A DNA stretch of 31,330 bases from Phellopilus nigrolimitatus. Lineage: Eukaryota > Basidiomycota > Agaricomycetes > Hymenochaetales > Hymenochaetaceae. This document shows, piece after piece, positions 18,991 through 30,432 of the stretch. A model generated the notes under the pieces. The model searched no databases and was not told the origin of the DNA. It worked only from the letters and a program-made list of their open reading frames with translations. The position numbers and the translations under genes were made by a program. Where the stretch lies: assembly GCA_021029095.1 (NCBI GenBank), contig JAJOHG010000298.1:1-31330 (forward strand). Direction: 5' to 3'. Within the stretch, counting starts at the first letter, position 1. Each line of letters begins with the position of its first letter.

Positions 18991-21419
18991 CTCGTCAAAG
19001 CTGGTGGAAAGGGATTGAATGATTATATGCATATTGAAACGACGAGCATGGCTACATTGAGAAAGTTTTTCAATTCTCAAATACATACAAGTACAGTTAC
19101 ATACAAGTAGAGGAATTCTTTTCCTCTTTTTTTTTTTTTTTTCTTTTCTTTCTTTGACCGCATACCAGACTGTCTCTTTACGAATCTCGAATTGATCAAT
19201 CACGCTGATGGTCTTTGCGCCGCGCCGACTCATCGACAGATACTCAGTTTCACTGGAGGTCATCATACAGCCTAACAAATTTTACATTATCAGAGAATCA
19301 CAATATCCCTCGATGAGGGAGTTCAAGACGTCTGATAGCAGACTGAATGTGAATTCCATAAATTGATTAAAAGGACATCAGCTCCCTCGAATAGTCAATG
19401 CTCGGCTCCGGAAGTTGCAGCTCGTTCTGCTGTCGAAAAGTAAACGGTCTCCGCCAATGTAGCTCGTTCGAAGAAGCCACATATTTACCCGAAGTTAGAG
19501 AAAATGAATGTTCGATGATCGAGACGTTTAGAAAGAGCATAAGAACGAGTAATGATCTACCTCTTTCTTCGGAAGAAGTCTGGGGGAGAAGCTGTTCACC
19601 AGTGTTCATCATCGCCAGGGCTCGTCGTAGTGGCACACCTTGAACATGAAAACACATCCTCTGTCTTTTGCTGGCTCCGAAATTTTCACATGACGGCTTG
19701 TTTCGTAGCCAAAAAGGAGGCGGGGAAGATCTAATACCAATAAAGTTGCCTATCTGTCATAGTAAACGAGAAATCCTTAATTCAATAATGCCATTTAATA
19801 TGCGAATTTAAACAACATGTAGTTTATGCGGGATATCCCTGGAATTATTGGCTTCGATTGTTGAGTGAGAGTAAGCTGAATGCACTGCGACGGTTCGTCG
19901 GTTCTTGACGCGTCGGCGCAATCTCCAGAGGAACTTTCCGAAGAGACAAGGAAAATATGGAGCGCAAGCAGACATTGAACTCTGATCGCCCAACGGGATG
20001 CCCCGTTAGTGACAATCTTCCAAAAAGTGTTGTCATTCATTCCAGGATCCAGAGGAATTACCGCCTGCTTCGTTACGCGGATACCAATGGTTCTCAAGGC
20101 TTTAGGAGGGTCATCGTCTTTATCTCGTCAGTCCTCTCCCGCATAGAAGCTCGTTTCGATGATGATCACCAGGGGTGACGGAAGATATTATCAAATATGT
20201 AAAGCCTTTCGAAGGTTGTGAAAGTAGAGCACTGTTAATGGGTGTATTATGGACAGAATTCCGAGGAAAGCACGGCGGAAGGCACTGGTTGTAGGTCGCT
20301 TCCTCGGGGAGAAGTCGATTCCGAAATAGTGATGCCAAGAGTAGCCCATGTAGTCTAGAGATTGACCTGTTATAGTTTCAGAGAACTAGAAACCCTACAT
20401 GCCATTTTTAGGGAGAACATGCCTTTAGACACAGTCAGGTGGTGTTGGCTGGTTATCGAGTCTAGGCTGAACTGCCGTATAGTCGGTCCATCCCAGATAG
20501 TATTACGTTTGTATAAAGAAGATGATGAATAGATTGATTCAGTTCAGTCCAGGCTGCGTTGCAAAACCGATAGATTTCTCAGGAAACTGTGTTCAAAGCG
20601 TTCCGAGCTCTAAGTACAGAAGACAAGGTCTGTTCAGAGACCAGGTTCATTTCTCCGTCAATTTGTCCGCAGTTGTACACCAGCACCTACAAGAAACTTG
20701 AGCACGAGATGCGTCAGCGATGTGCTCGCGATGATTCGTGAGCACTTGTAAGGACAGATGACTATTAGGACACGCACACACCATTCAACAGCAATTCAAT
20801 GGATTAAATTGTCTGACTCCGTGTAAAAGTGTGATATGCTCCTGTTCTTTTGGAAGCGCTGACAGTCGGATTCAAAAGGAATACGCATCATATTTTACGC
20901 TCGCTGAAAAGAGTTGAGCTGACTGAACAAATAATAATAATAAATTCGTCAGCTGTCATTTGATCTCGAGTAATTTACCGGATGCCCCGAATCTTATCCT
21001 GTCTAGAAACTGGTCTGAGCACAATTGAACTAGAGCCAAAGCTCGATGTGAAGCTCTGTGGACTCGTCATGGAGAGAGGAAGAAGACGAAATGTTAGAGC
21101 AAGTTCCGCGTCGTGTTCAAGTATCAGAGCGCTTTCGAGTGTGTATTACTGACATATAACGTTTTTGGCAGATAAGTAAGCGTTTGAGAAATGCTGTCCA
21201 AATGGTCTGCGGCGGGCGGTGGGGACGGCGCCGCGTGGGAAAACTGCGCTTGTGGCGGGCGCTGCCAAATGCGTCAAGTGTGTCAAGATGGGCAAACTGC
21301 CTTCGCACTCCCACCGTCGTCGTCGTCACCCTGACCGTCCAGACTCCACGCAGCGAGCAAGCCTCTTTTCCTTCGACCACAACCATTTTGCACATTAACG
21401 AAGATTACGAACGCCCGTC
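18991..21419. other. Long stretch without a recognised gene
   Basis: Begins with the 3' region of the preceding gene, including a strong T-rich tract at about 19123-19155. Several minus-strand open segments between 19200 and 20340 look faintly protein-like (ETEYLSMSRRGAKTISV near 19250-19205, KQAVIPLDPGMNDNTFW near 20070-20020). I could not join them into a gene or match them to a family; a decayed minus-strand gene is possible. A GC-rich patch at 21200-21270 probably belongs to the ROT1 promoter. Confidence 0.45.
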
Positions 21420-22265
21420 ATGCATAGCATGCACATCGTATCCTTAGTCGCCTTCCTGCTTTCCTCGCTGTCGTTCCCTGTATTGGCGCAAGTCGTCTAC
21501 GATAGCATACACAACAAAACATCGTTGCAGGGCACCTGGGCGTCAGGTTCGAAGCATGTTGTTACAGGACCCGTGCGTACACCTTTATGGCGGTATCGCG
21601 TAGTGCTAACCATCGACTCTAGGGCTTTGCCAACCCGGCGAACGTGACCTTCACATACCCTTCAACTACCGGTATTTCTTACTCTTTGTTCGTGACAATC
21701 TATCATCAGTCTATGGCTCTCCTTGACAATGCTCTATAGCACCAACGATAACTTCTATGAGATTGCGCGCTATCAGTTCACTGCAAACGGAACGCAGCCT
21801 TCATGCATCGTTGGCTCAATCAGCTGGATCCATGGGACGTATGAGCTCGTTTCTAATGGCTCAATAGTCACGCATCCCATGGGAGATGGCTTCCAGCAAG
21901 TCCAGGATCCTTGCGCCGCGACATCCAACTTCGTGCAGAATTTCAACATCACTGAACTGTACCAGTCTTGGCGCATCTTCCAGGACCCTGTCGACGGCTA
22001 CAAACTCCATCTCTTCCAATTCGACGGCTCTCCGCTCGCGCCGCAGTTCCAGGTTTCGACTGAGCCGAACATGTTGCCCACACAGCTCCTCCGCAACGTG
22101 AGCCAGGGATTTACCGAACAGAACGGTTTCGTGACGCCGGTGAACTCAAGGCTACGCCGAAGGTCGGGAGTTAAAACAGGTGCCGCTACTCGCCGGTGGG
22201 GCGACGCCGCAGGTGCGACCATGATGCTATGTGCAATCATCGGCGGAGCGTTGCTGGCGTTATAG
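21420..22265 (+). CDS. ROT1: ROT1-type endoplasmic reticulum chaperone
   Basis: ER membrane glycoprotein that in yeast assists folding of nascent proteins and is needed for cell-wall beta-1,6-glucan. Exons 21420-21572, 21623-21687 and 21740-22265; 744 bases, 247 residues, close to the yeast protein. Residues 1-24 are a signal peptide (MHSMHIVSLVAFLLSS...LAQ). Family signatures follow: LQGTWASGSKHVVTGPGF, YEIARYQFTANGT, CIVGSISWIHGTYEL, GDGFQQVQDPC, ELYQSWRIFQDP, LFQFDGSPLAPQFQVS and PNMLPTQLLRN. Six N-glycosylation sequons (NKT, NVT, NGT, NGS, NIT, NVS). The last ~18 residues form a hydrophobic tail anchor. An alternative start four codons on (21432) would still leave a signal peptide. Confidence 0.96.
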
Positions 22266-25200
22266 AGGGCATATCCATCGTTCGTATTCACCCAGCACCG
22301 TGTCTCCTCGATTTCATAGTCACCTCATTACGAACTGTCGGACACCTCTTTTCATCCGCGCTCGTCGTTACCAACCCCTGTGTCTGGCACGCTACCCAAC
22401 ACTTTATCATTGTCTTGGACTCGTTTTTTTTTTATACCCTGCTGCCGCAGACCTTCCACTCTTTGACCCTCGTTCTTTCACACTCTCCAAAAGTTATTGT
22501 GTTGCTAGTAATCTGCTGTAGTCCAGTCGAATGAGTCGGGAGATAGACATTATAGGGACACGAATGAGTGTGCGACTCGAACACGGAGTTGTCGACGCGA
22601 TATATTGTACGTAGGGGTCCGGGTCTATGATTTTTCTTTGATTCATCTTTGCTTTGGTTTCCCCCTTATAACTTGAACACTGCACCTCGCTAAGGACGAT
22701 TTCCGGGAATTGCTGTGTCTGTTGATAGGATTTCAGGAATTCTATGACAACGTCTTGATCAATCAATATTGGAAACCAATCGCTCCGTTCAGACTACTTA
22801 CCGTCGAACGCAACGCTACTCTGCTCCGTTTATACGGAGTCCTCGAACAATGTTTTGATAATTTGGACTCCTGAAATTTCGCCGCGCTAACAAAGAATCG
22901 TACCGCCTCAGGTCAACTGCCTAAATTGCGGAAGTGAAGACTCATTCGGAATGTCATAGATAAATGACAACACCTGGCTAAAGTCATGGTCCGGTCCTCG
23001 GTCTTGACCACCCTAACCATTTCTTGTATGATTTCCTCAATTTTTTTTTCTTCTATTTGTTCACTCAGCAACATGTATACAAAATCTCAAGAGAATCTGT
23101 TCAGCCTTTCTCATGGTCAATCTCAAATTTTCCCCAGTATCTCAACCGGGAAAAAATCTTCGCTAGATCCAAGAGAACTACTGTACCTCTCGATAAACCA
23201 AATGAATGAACGAAGTGCAAAAGCAAGTTTTACGAAACTCGAGGTATACTCAGTTCAATCATGTATTGACCCATTGAAACACCCAGGAAGGCTCCGAGTT
23301 GCTGTGGAAGCAAAACAGAGAGGGTGTCTCAAGGTTGTCTCAAGGAGCGGCCATGACTGGATATGTATATTCACCATCTGAGTGCAGTCTGGTGTACACG
23401 GGAGCTTGGGAAGCTGTATTGAAGCTACAGTTTACATGTACTCAATGTCTTTCGTCGCGTGAGTGTCGGAGCTAAAATTTGGGACCGAGCCGCTTGCGAT
23501 ACGCGATACGCGTCGTGATTTCCGTGGAACGCGTCCGAGGACCGCGTCCAATTCCTCGTGTGAAATTTTATTTTGTAGGAGTGTAGTCCCTAGGCCAATT
23601 ATATCTGTTCGACGGGTACAGTAGAAAGACCATGTAAACATAGCCCGAGATGTCCACCGACGGCTAAGCACATCTGAACAACGTGCCTGTTGAGAGATTG
23701 GAATCGGAATAATAAAGGATGATTTGACTAGGTGATAGATGCTCATTCAAAGATTATACTTGCCTGCTAGCAGGCGTAGAGGCATAGTAGCTTAATTGCA
23801 GCTGCGTTATATTTTTCTCCGTCGAGTTTATCAACATATCACAATCAATTAAACATACGCATCCTATGACACAAGTATTCGCAAGTCTGTGAGAAACAGC
23901 ACTGACTCAGCGCACATATATCCGTTCAGTCCCGTGCCAGGATGCGCATACGTACATGTGCACGGCAAATAGTATACCACGTTCGCTGACAGATCCTCGG
24001 ACGTTCCTATGTCAGCGTTTATCCACAAGCGATGCCACGGTAGGCTCCGGGAGCGAGCGTGGTTGTTGAGCGGGGCGGAGCGTGCGACGGGAGAGCCTCG
24101 ATCGGAAATAGGGAAGCTTAGACACCAGAGAGAGTAGAAGAAGACTCCAGGATGGGGAGTAGCCCGGCACCAGTGGGAAGCACAACGGGATCGGCATGAT
24201 GATAGGGGGTGAACTATGAAGAGGGGATGAGATAGTAGATGCCCAGGATCTACTGGGATTAACAGTATAAGGAGGACCAAGATAGCCGGAAGGCGAAGGA
24301 GCGGCCAAATTTGAGAGCGAGGAAGCGTTGCGAAAATATGGAGATGAATGGCGGCATGTAGCCGAGTAGATGTCGAGGGCTCCAGGGAATGCTTAGCACG
24401 TCACGGGGCGCCCAACATCGCTCGGCATGGGTATTGCTGAGTCACTGCAGTATTGCTTCATAGATGGACGAAATTACAGCAGCGACAATAGACGCCTTCG
24501 AAACTTCGACGTTGCATTGACCAGGGGCAACAACACGATGGTACATTGAGGCGAGGACGAGGACTCACTTGCAAAAGGTCGAGATCCGGCTAGACGCGCG
24601 TAATGGGTGGGACGTCAGGAACGCGACACACAGCTGCAATCGAACCACCCACGCAAGAGGCCGTATAAGATGGGGGCATGGGCAGCGATACTTCTCCTTC
24701 TACTTTTTTTCGATGCATGCTTCATAATGCTACGCGTGTATACAGGTTATTAGAGGCGTGTCCCACAGAGATTAGGCGGGAGATGAAAGGTACCATTGCT
24801 AGATGGCCGAGAATACGCCTTAACGAACGAGGATCAAGGAGAGTGACAAAGACGAAAGAAAAGATTGAACGCAGGTGTCAGCCACAGAGCGAGTCTAGAT
24901 GTCGATCAGCTAAGCTCATCAGATACGTATGTTTTATTTTCATTGATCGTTTTGTTTCCCCTTCCCTTTTTTCTTTCGAAGGATGAATGTATGGGGAAAC
25001 CTCGGGAGAGCAGATAGAGCCATAGCTAAGAAACGCCGTGCTGAGAAGAGAAAAACAGTCTGAGAACGCCGACCGGTTCTGAGGCCAAATCAGGGAATTA
25101 CTTCACGTGCGGCTACTCAGAAGACATGACGCGGCCTATATTCGAGCTCACTCAAAACAAGTCCGTCTCCTGCCCTTTCCCGTCTTCCTCCTTCGCTCTC

Positions 25201-25314
25201 CCACAGATCATCTCGCTCGTCGTCGCTGCGCAACGTTCTGCTCTTACGCCGTACAGATCTCATCGTCTGACACCCGACGCTTAGCATCGACGCCCGCAGA
25301 TCAACTACATTGTT
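22266..25314. other. 3 kb stretch without a recognised gene
   Basis: The longest open frames (131 codons at 22986-23381 plus; 138 codons at 23864-24280 minus) have no family features, and overlapping frames are equally open. A Ser/Pro-rich minus-strand frame at 24012-24308 might be an exon of an undetected gene. No tRNA, rRNA or transposon terminus seen. The last few hundred bases should hold the proteasome gene promoter. Confidence 0.45.
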
Positions 25315-27600
25315 ATGCCCGGCGCGACCATGGCCATACCCCAAAGGCACGGCGGCCAACCTATGCAGCGACACTTCAACCCGTACTCGGAGAATGGAGG
25401 CACCATCCTCGCCATCGCCGGCGCGGACTTCTCTGTTATTGCTGGTGATACGCGTCAGACGGAGGGTTTCAACATCCAAACCCGTTACGCGCCCAAGGTC
25501 TTCCGTTTGTGAGCATACCAACCGCGTCTTATCTTCTTCTGCTCTGCAGAAGGTATAAGCTCGTGTTGAGCGAGCTAACTGACGCGTTTGACTGGGTCGA
25601 ACAGAACGGACAAGGCCGTACTAGCAGTAAATGGTTTCGCAGCGGACGGAAATATGTTCGTGAAGAAGGTTAAACAGCGGCTGGAAGTGCGTATGCGTTT
25701 GCCTTGATCGTCGTCAGATGCTCAAATATAACCCATAACCCACTGCAGTGGTATCGTCATGCGCACGCGAAAGACATGCCTCTCCGTGCCATCGCTCGTT
25801 TAATACAGACGATGCTTTACGCTCAGCGCTTCTTCCCTTACTATGTGTACAATATTCTCGGCGGGATTGAAGATGATGGTGCGTTTACTTTTACTTCGCT
25901 TGCCTATCCGTTCTCTCCTTTCGCGCTCTGCACGCTCGATCTCGCGAGAATTGCCGAGTTTCGCACTTGCTTTTGGCGCACTTCTGTCCTCAGGTGACAT
26001 TTGCAACTTTACTAACTGAATGTTTTTATGCTTGCATGTTATGGGTTCCATCTTATCTCTGCTTCGACGCCCCACGTTCTGCACGCGCCCCTCTGTCCCT
26101 CGCTTTTTACGCACGCGACCCGTTGCTTCTTCGCCTCCTTTCTCTGGTATCCGACTTTTCTTCTCCACGGAAACCCAAATGTTCCCTCGCTTCGCTCGGG
26201 CTCCACGGAACTTATGACCACCGACATGGCCGCGACATATTACTTCTTCGGACCGGATTTGGATTTGTTTTGCTTTCCACGCATCATGGATATACGTCCG
26301 CGTCCACGTAGGCTCGGGAGCGGTATATTCTTTCGACCCGGTGGGCTCGTATGAGCGTGAAGCATGCCGTGCTGCAGGCGCTGCGCAATCTCTTGTGCAG
26401 CCTTTCCTCGACAACCAGGTGCGAAGCGTCAATCTCTGTCATTTTCCATTTCACCCACTTTTAAGCTACATTTTGGCGCTCCATCGTTCCTGAAACCTAT
26501 TTATTTACTGTGATAAATTTGCGACTAACTGTGGCCCATGCGCTTTTTATATTTTGGCGCAACCTTCACGCCGAATTTCCATCTGTCGCTCTTCACTTCC
26601 GTCATGTGATTCCACATTTAGAAATATTTCTAAATCAGGGAACTTACATGCCATATTCGTCCGAAACTTCCCCGACCTTCTTCCATGTGCCGCGGAGCGC
26701 AAATCTGCAGTCATTTTCATTCCTTATTATCATCAGTTGCCTTAACCACCCCACTTTACTTTTTTCACGATATCATTAATCTTGAGTGAGATCTTGGATA
26801 CTGACTTTTCTTAAATAGATATACTTCAAGAACCAGCAACCCGCACCTGGTGTTGCTGGTGGACATCCGATTCACCTTCCGCTTGAGCGCGTCATCTCAC
26901 TTGTAACAGACAGCTTTACTGGCGCGACGGAGCGTCACATTGAGGTTCGTCCAGCTTCCGTGCTTGATTTTCACGAGCCTTCCCTTTTCCGCGACTATTT
27001 GTCTATGCCAATAGCCTGGTTTCCCTTCTCTTCTTGATGATTTGATTTACTTATGTGATGATCGCTTGAAATGTCTGTGCTGACCGAGATTTTTCCGTTA
27101 TCGCTCGCTTTTCCCCTCGTACCTCCATGAATTCGCACGTTTCCACTGCGCTTTTCCCCTGTCGTGGTTTGACTTTGCGACCGCTTGCCTTCTGTCTCCG
27201 TGCCGCGAACGATCACCACGGAATCGCCTTATCGTTCGCTCCACAACGCCGTCCTCTCTGCGCAAATGTCGGGCATGGTCGACCTATCTCCCGGTATTCG
27301 CTTCCGTCCCATTCGCGCACTTGCTCATATTCGTCGTCTGCACCAATGCAAATGGACTACGGCTCTCTCGTTCGGCCGCCGACAACCTTCGCGGTTTCGT
27401 AATGGTCTAAAACTGCTCTTTTCGTTCCTCCGGCGAAATCATAACAGGTGGGCGACAGCCTCGAGATGTACATCGTGCTTGCGAAGGGCCGATCACCTCA
27501 GGGATTGGAGGCGCTGCCCAGTGAGTCGGTGCGTGAGCTCACGACCCACACGGATGGAGAGCGCGTGTTCGTGATCCAGCAGGCGCTGAAGAAGGATTAA
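25315..27600 (+). CDS. PRE7: 20S proteasome subunit beta-6
   Basis: Non-catalytic beta-ring subunit of the 20S core particle (yeast Pre7, human PSMB1). Exons 25315-25508, 25605-25686, 25749-25878, 26312-26418, 26819-26944 and 27448-27600; 792 bases, 263 residues. Signatures: QRHFNPYSENGGTILAIAG, DFSVIAGDTRQTEGF, RYAPKVFRLTDKAVLAVNGF, AIARLIQTMLYAQRFFPYYV, ILGGIEDDGSGAVYSFDPVG, SYEREACRAAGAAQSLVQP and the C-terminal ERVFVIQQALKKD. The first residue after the short propeptide is not the catalytic Thr of active beta subunits, as expected. Start at 25315 (MPGATMAIPQ); 25330 is also possible. Introns 3-5 are 433, 400 and 503 bases, far longer than others here. Confidence 0.97.
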
Positions 27601-28157
27601 TGGGATGATAAGAGCTGGTGGTGGGTTGAAGAGACAGGAGAGTGGGACAGAACGGTGACGGAAAAGTCGTCGGTCTGGTGGGGTTGACGACAAGTGACTG
27701 ACGAACGAGTATTAGGTCCTTACGCTGGGGGCGTAAACTACGCGCGTATTTCTCAGACTCTTTTCATCCCTGTCTTCCTAACCTATCCAGAACTGTCATA
27801 TCAGCAACATGTATTACGTTATAACTCGACTTTTTTCTTGCTCTCAGCCACATGTACTTGGAATTGTGGACTCTTGACGACGCCCGACCGTGCTTCATGA
27901 CAGCCCTTCTCATTCTCATTCTTGTTCTAGATATATATTTCCCTTGTATTTATGAAATTTTCGAAATGCTCTGAGTCTCGACATTGTTGAAAGCACGTGT
28001 TTGCTGTGAATTTCAAAGCAGGTCGCGCCAGCAAGACATTTCAACACAGTTTATCGTTCAGTCTTTCAGCCACACATAAGAAGGACACGAGCATAACTCG
28101 GTGAGCCTCAACAATTAGTATCTGGGTGAATTGCGTTGCTAATACTATCCATCAGAC
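27601..28157. other. Intergenic between PRE7 and the F-box gene
   Basis: Untranslated ends and promoter of the next gene. Nothing else recognised. Confidence 0.5.
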
Positions 28158-29983
28158 ATGATGGTTAGGGTTATCGATGTAGATGAGGGTGTCGAACAAA
28201 GTCCGATACCTGGCAACTCACTTCCGACAGACGTAACGACTATCAATGAAGACGAGGGCATCGAACAAAGTCCGACACCTTCCGCTAGCGACCCATCTCC
28301 GAAAGGCGCGGCGTATCTCCCATCTGAGCTCCTTTTGCTCATCTTCTCTGAGTGTGGTTGCAAGTGGGATGGGGCACGGCCGTCGATCCCTGTTGGAGAC
28401 GACTGCAACTGGTTGCGGTCGCTTCGAACAAGGAAAAGGATAGCTCTCGTTTGCCGTTCGTGGAGAGCCGTTGTGACGCCCTCCCTATATTCTGTCATCT
28501 ACCTCCATCGCGTGGGCCAGCTCCCCGCGCTCGTCCGGGCGCTCGAAGAGAGCCGATCGTCATATCCCAACGGACGCTGGGTAGAGCACATATTTATCAG
28601 GTTCTACGTTCCGAACATCTGGGAGAGCGTTTTCTGCACTGATATGACTCAACTCGTCATCATGTGCCCGTTCCTCAGGACGCTGGCTTATGAACCTACT
28701 TGGGATGTGCGAGAAGGCCCCACCGACTTATCGATCCTATGCATCTTTGATGCGCTGGACGCTTATCATGCCCCGTCCCAGCTGACGTGCGACTTACACC
28801 TCGACTATTGCTTGCACAAAAAATGGGTAGATGGTACACGTCCTCAGCCATCCGCGTTCTTTCAGAACCTCCGAGAGCTGAGTTTGGACTTCGATCACGA
28901 AATTCCTATGTCGGATTTGCGAAGAGCGCAGGGCCTAACTCTTCCTAGCCTCGAAGTTCTTCTATGCACAGTCTCTGAGGCTGTTGGCGTTCCAAACTTG
29001 GGTCTTATTGGCCGCACGTGGATTCTACCGCAGCTGCGTCGCCTCGGTGTGAGTCTTTATTCCGGTACGCATAATGCGTCTACGCATCATGCTTTGTTGA
29101 ATGGCCTCCAGAGCATGTGCAAATCGTATGGCCCTACTTTGAGATCTTTACTATTAGACTGCATGAACTCGTCCAAGGATCCCGAGCGGTTACTAAGCGT
29201 GGGCTTCATCCTCGCGCTTTGTCCCATCCTCCAGCTCTTTGCCTACTCGCATTTTTATCTGGAACCTTTACCAAGAGCACCATCTCCAGATCTATACCAA
29301 AGTCTGTCTCAAATAGAGCCATCTCAACCACAATGTGTCCATCGAGCGCTGCAGCAGGTTGAGTTCCTGTTCCCATCCTCCTTTAGGAGTTATCCGGGAA
29401 GATCGCTGCGTTCGCATCTCAGGCCTCTCGTGTGCCGTACAGCGTATCCCGCGCTCTCCAGAGTGGTGGTGCTCGATCCCCACCTGATCGAGATTCCCGT
29501 CACAACAAAGACTGACATCAGTCTTGATTATGCGAGCGCCTTACTGGAGGGGAGCGTACTCTGCAAAGAAGGTGGCGTCAGCTTGCTGAATCTCGAAGGC
29601 CAGCTCCTGTGCGTTGATGATAACTACACTGACATGTCAGGGGAATACGAAGAGGACACCAGCGGCTCCGAGTACGAGTCCGATGAGGATATAAGCTCTC
29701 ATTTTGGCTTGTCGGATGGCCCTGGCTCGGATTCGGCTGACGAGTGGAATGGCGAATTGATGGTTACAGAAATGGCGCCTCCGTCTCCCAAACCGCACAT
29801 TGGGCGCGAGGATGCGCTAATGATATTTGAGGACACAATCATTTCGGACACCGATGTGAGCTTGACTTAATGAGGTTCTTGGACGTATACACTGACTGTG
29901 CTCTGTAGACCATATATTCGGACTCGGAATCTCACTTGGACTGGCATTCGGAAGCATCGGAAATGCTGCCATCTTTCTATTAG
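28158..29983 (+). CDS. F-box protein
   Basis: Likely substrate adaptor of an SCF ubiquitin ligase. The F-box is at residues ~51-105 (AAYLPSELLLLIFSEC ... RKRIALVCRSWRAVVTPSLY), followed by a long leucine-rich region without clear repeats and a strongly acidic Ser-rich tail. The N terminus holds two similar words, DEGVEQSPIP and DEGIEQSPTP, about 25 residues apart. Preferred model: exon 28158-29855, intron 29856-29908 (donor gtgagc, branch-like actgact, acceptor tgtag), exon 29909-29983, giving 590 residues ending in LPSFY. Unspliced, the frame stops at 29870 (570 residues). The spliced form continues the acidic SDTD-TIYSDSES pattern, which supports it. Such genes are numerous and divergent in Agaricomycetes, so the target cannot be guessed. 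Confidence 0.85.
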
Positions 29984-30432
29984 GAGTCACTGTTTTTGAA
30001 TGCTTTCGCTCGTTGGATCAATACCTATTTGTCAAGTACTCGTCGAGAGAATCTGTTCGAAGATATGTAGCAAACTATACATATATTTCTCCTAGACTCG
30101 CAATTTGCTCGTGGTTATCCTACAGATGTGCACCAGGTAGGTCTATATTCGCATAACTTCAGACTGTGCTGAAGGGACTGACGAAAATGAAGATTCAACG
30201 CCATTGCGTGAACTTGGTTTCAACTTATTTTAGTTCTGACCCGGTGCGGATCTAGAATATTGTCCAATATTTGGCTTTTCGTCGCGGCAATTGCCGACTT
30301 CGCCCCTTGAATTCTTTTGTCAATCAGCTTTTTTCTAAACCTCTGTTCCAAAAATCTGTTCAGTTTCTGGTTCTGTTCGTTCCTCATTCCTCAGAAATGA
30401 GAAATCAAATGAGTTCAAGCCCCTGAGACTGG
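29984..30432. other. Spacer between two F-box-type genes
   Basis: No coding exon recognised and no convincing start codon for the following F-box remnant, whose frame is closed by a TGA at 30424. Confidence 0.45.

Noticed and set aside
19123..19155. T-rich tract as a bacterial-type terminator
   Set aside because: Eukaryotic context and no preceding hairpin; treated as low-complexity 3' flanking sequence.
22986..23381. 131-codon plus-strand frame
   Set aside because: No recognisable domain, low-complexity hydrophobic start, no promoter or introns supporting a gene.
23864..24308. Two long overlapping minus-strand frames (138 and 98 codons)
   Set aside because: Both frames are equally open, no splice-linked partner exon or family motif; likely base-composition effect.
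25315..27600. Reading the proteasome gene as a catalytic beta subunit
   Set aside because: Sequence matches beta-6 and lacks the propeptide Gly-Thr cleavage site with catalytic Thr1.
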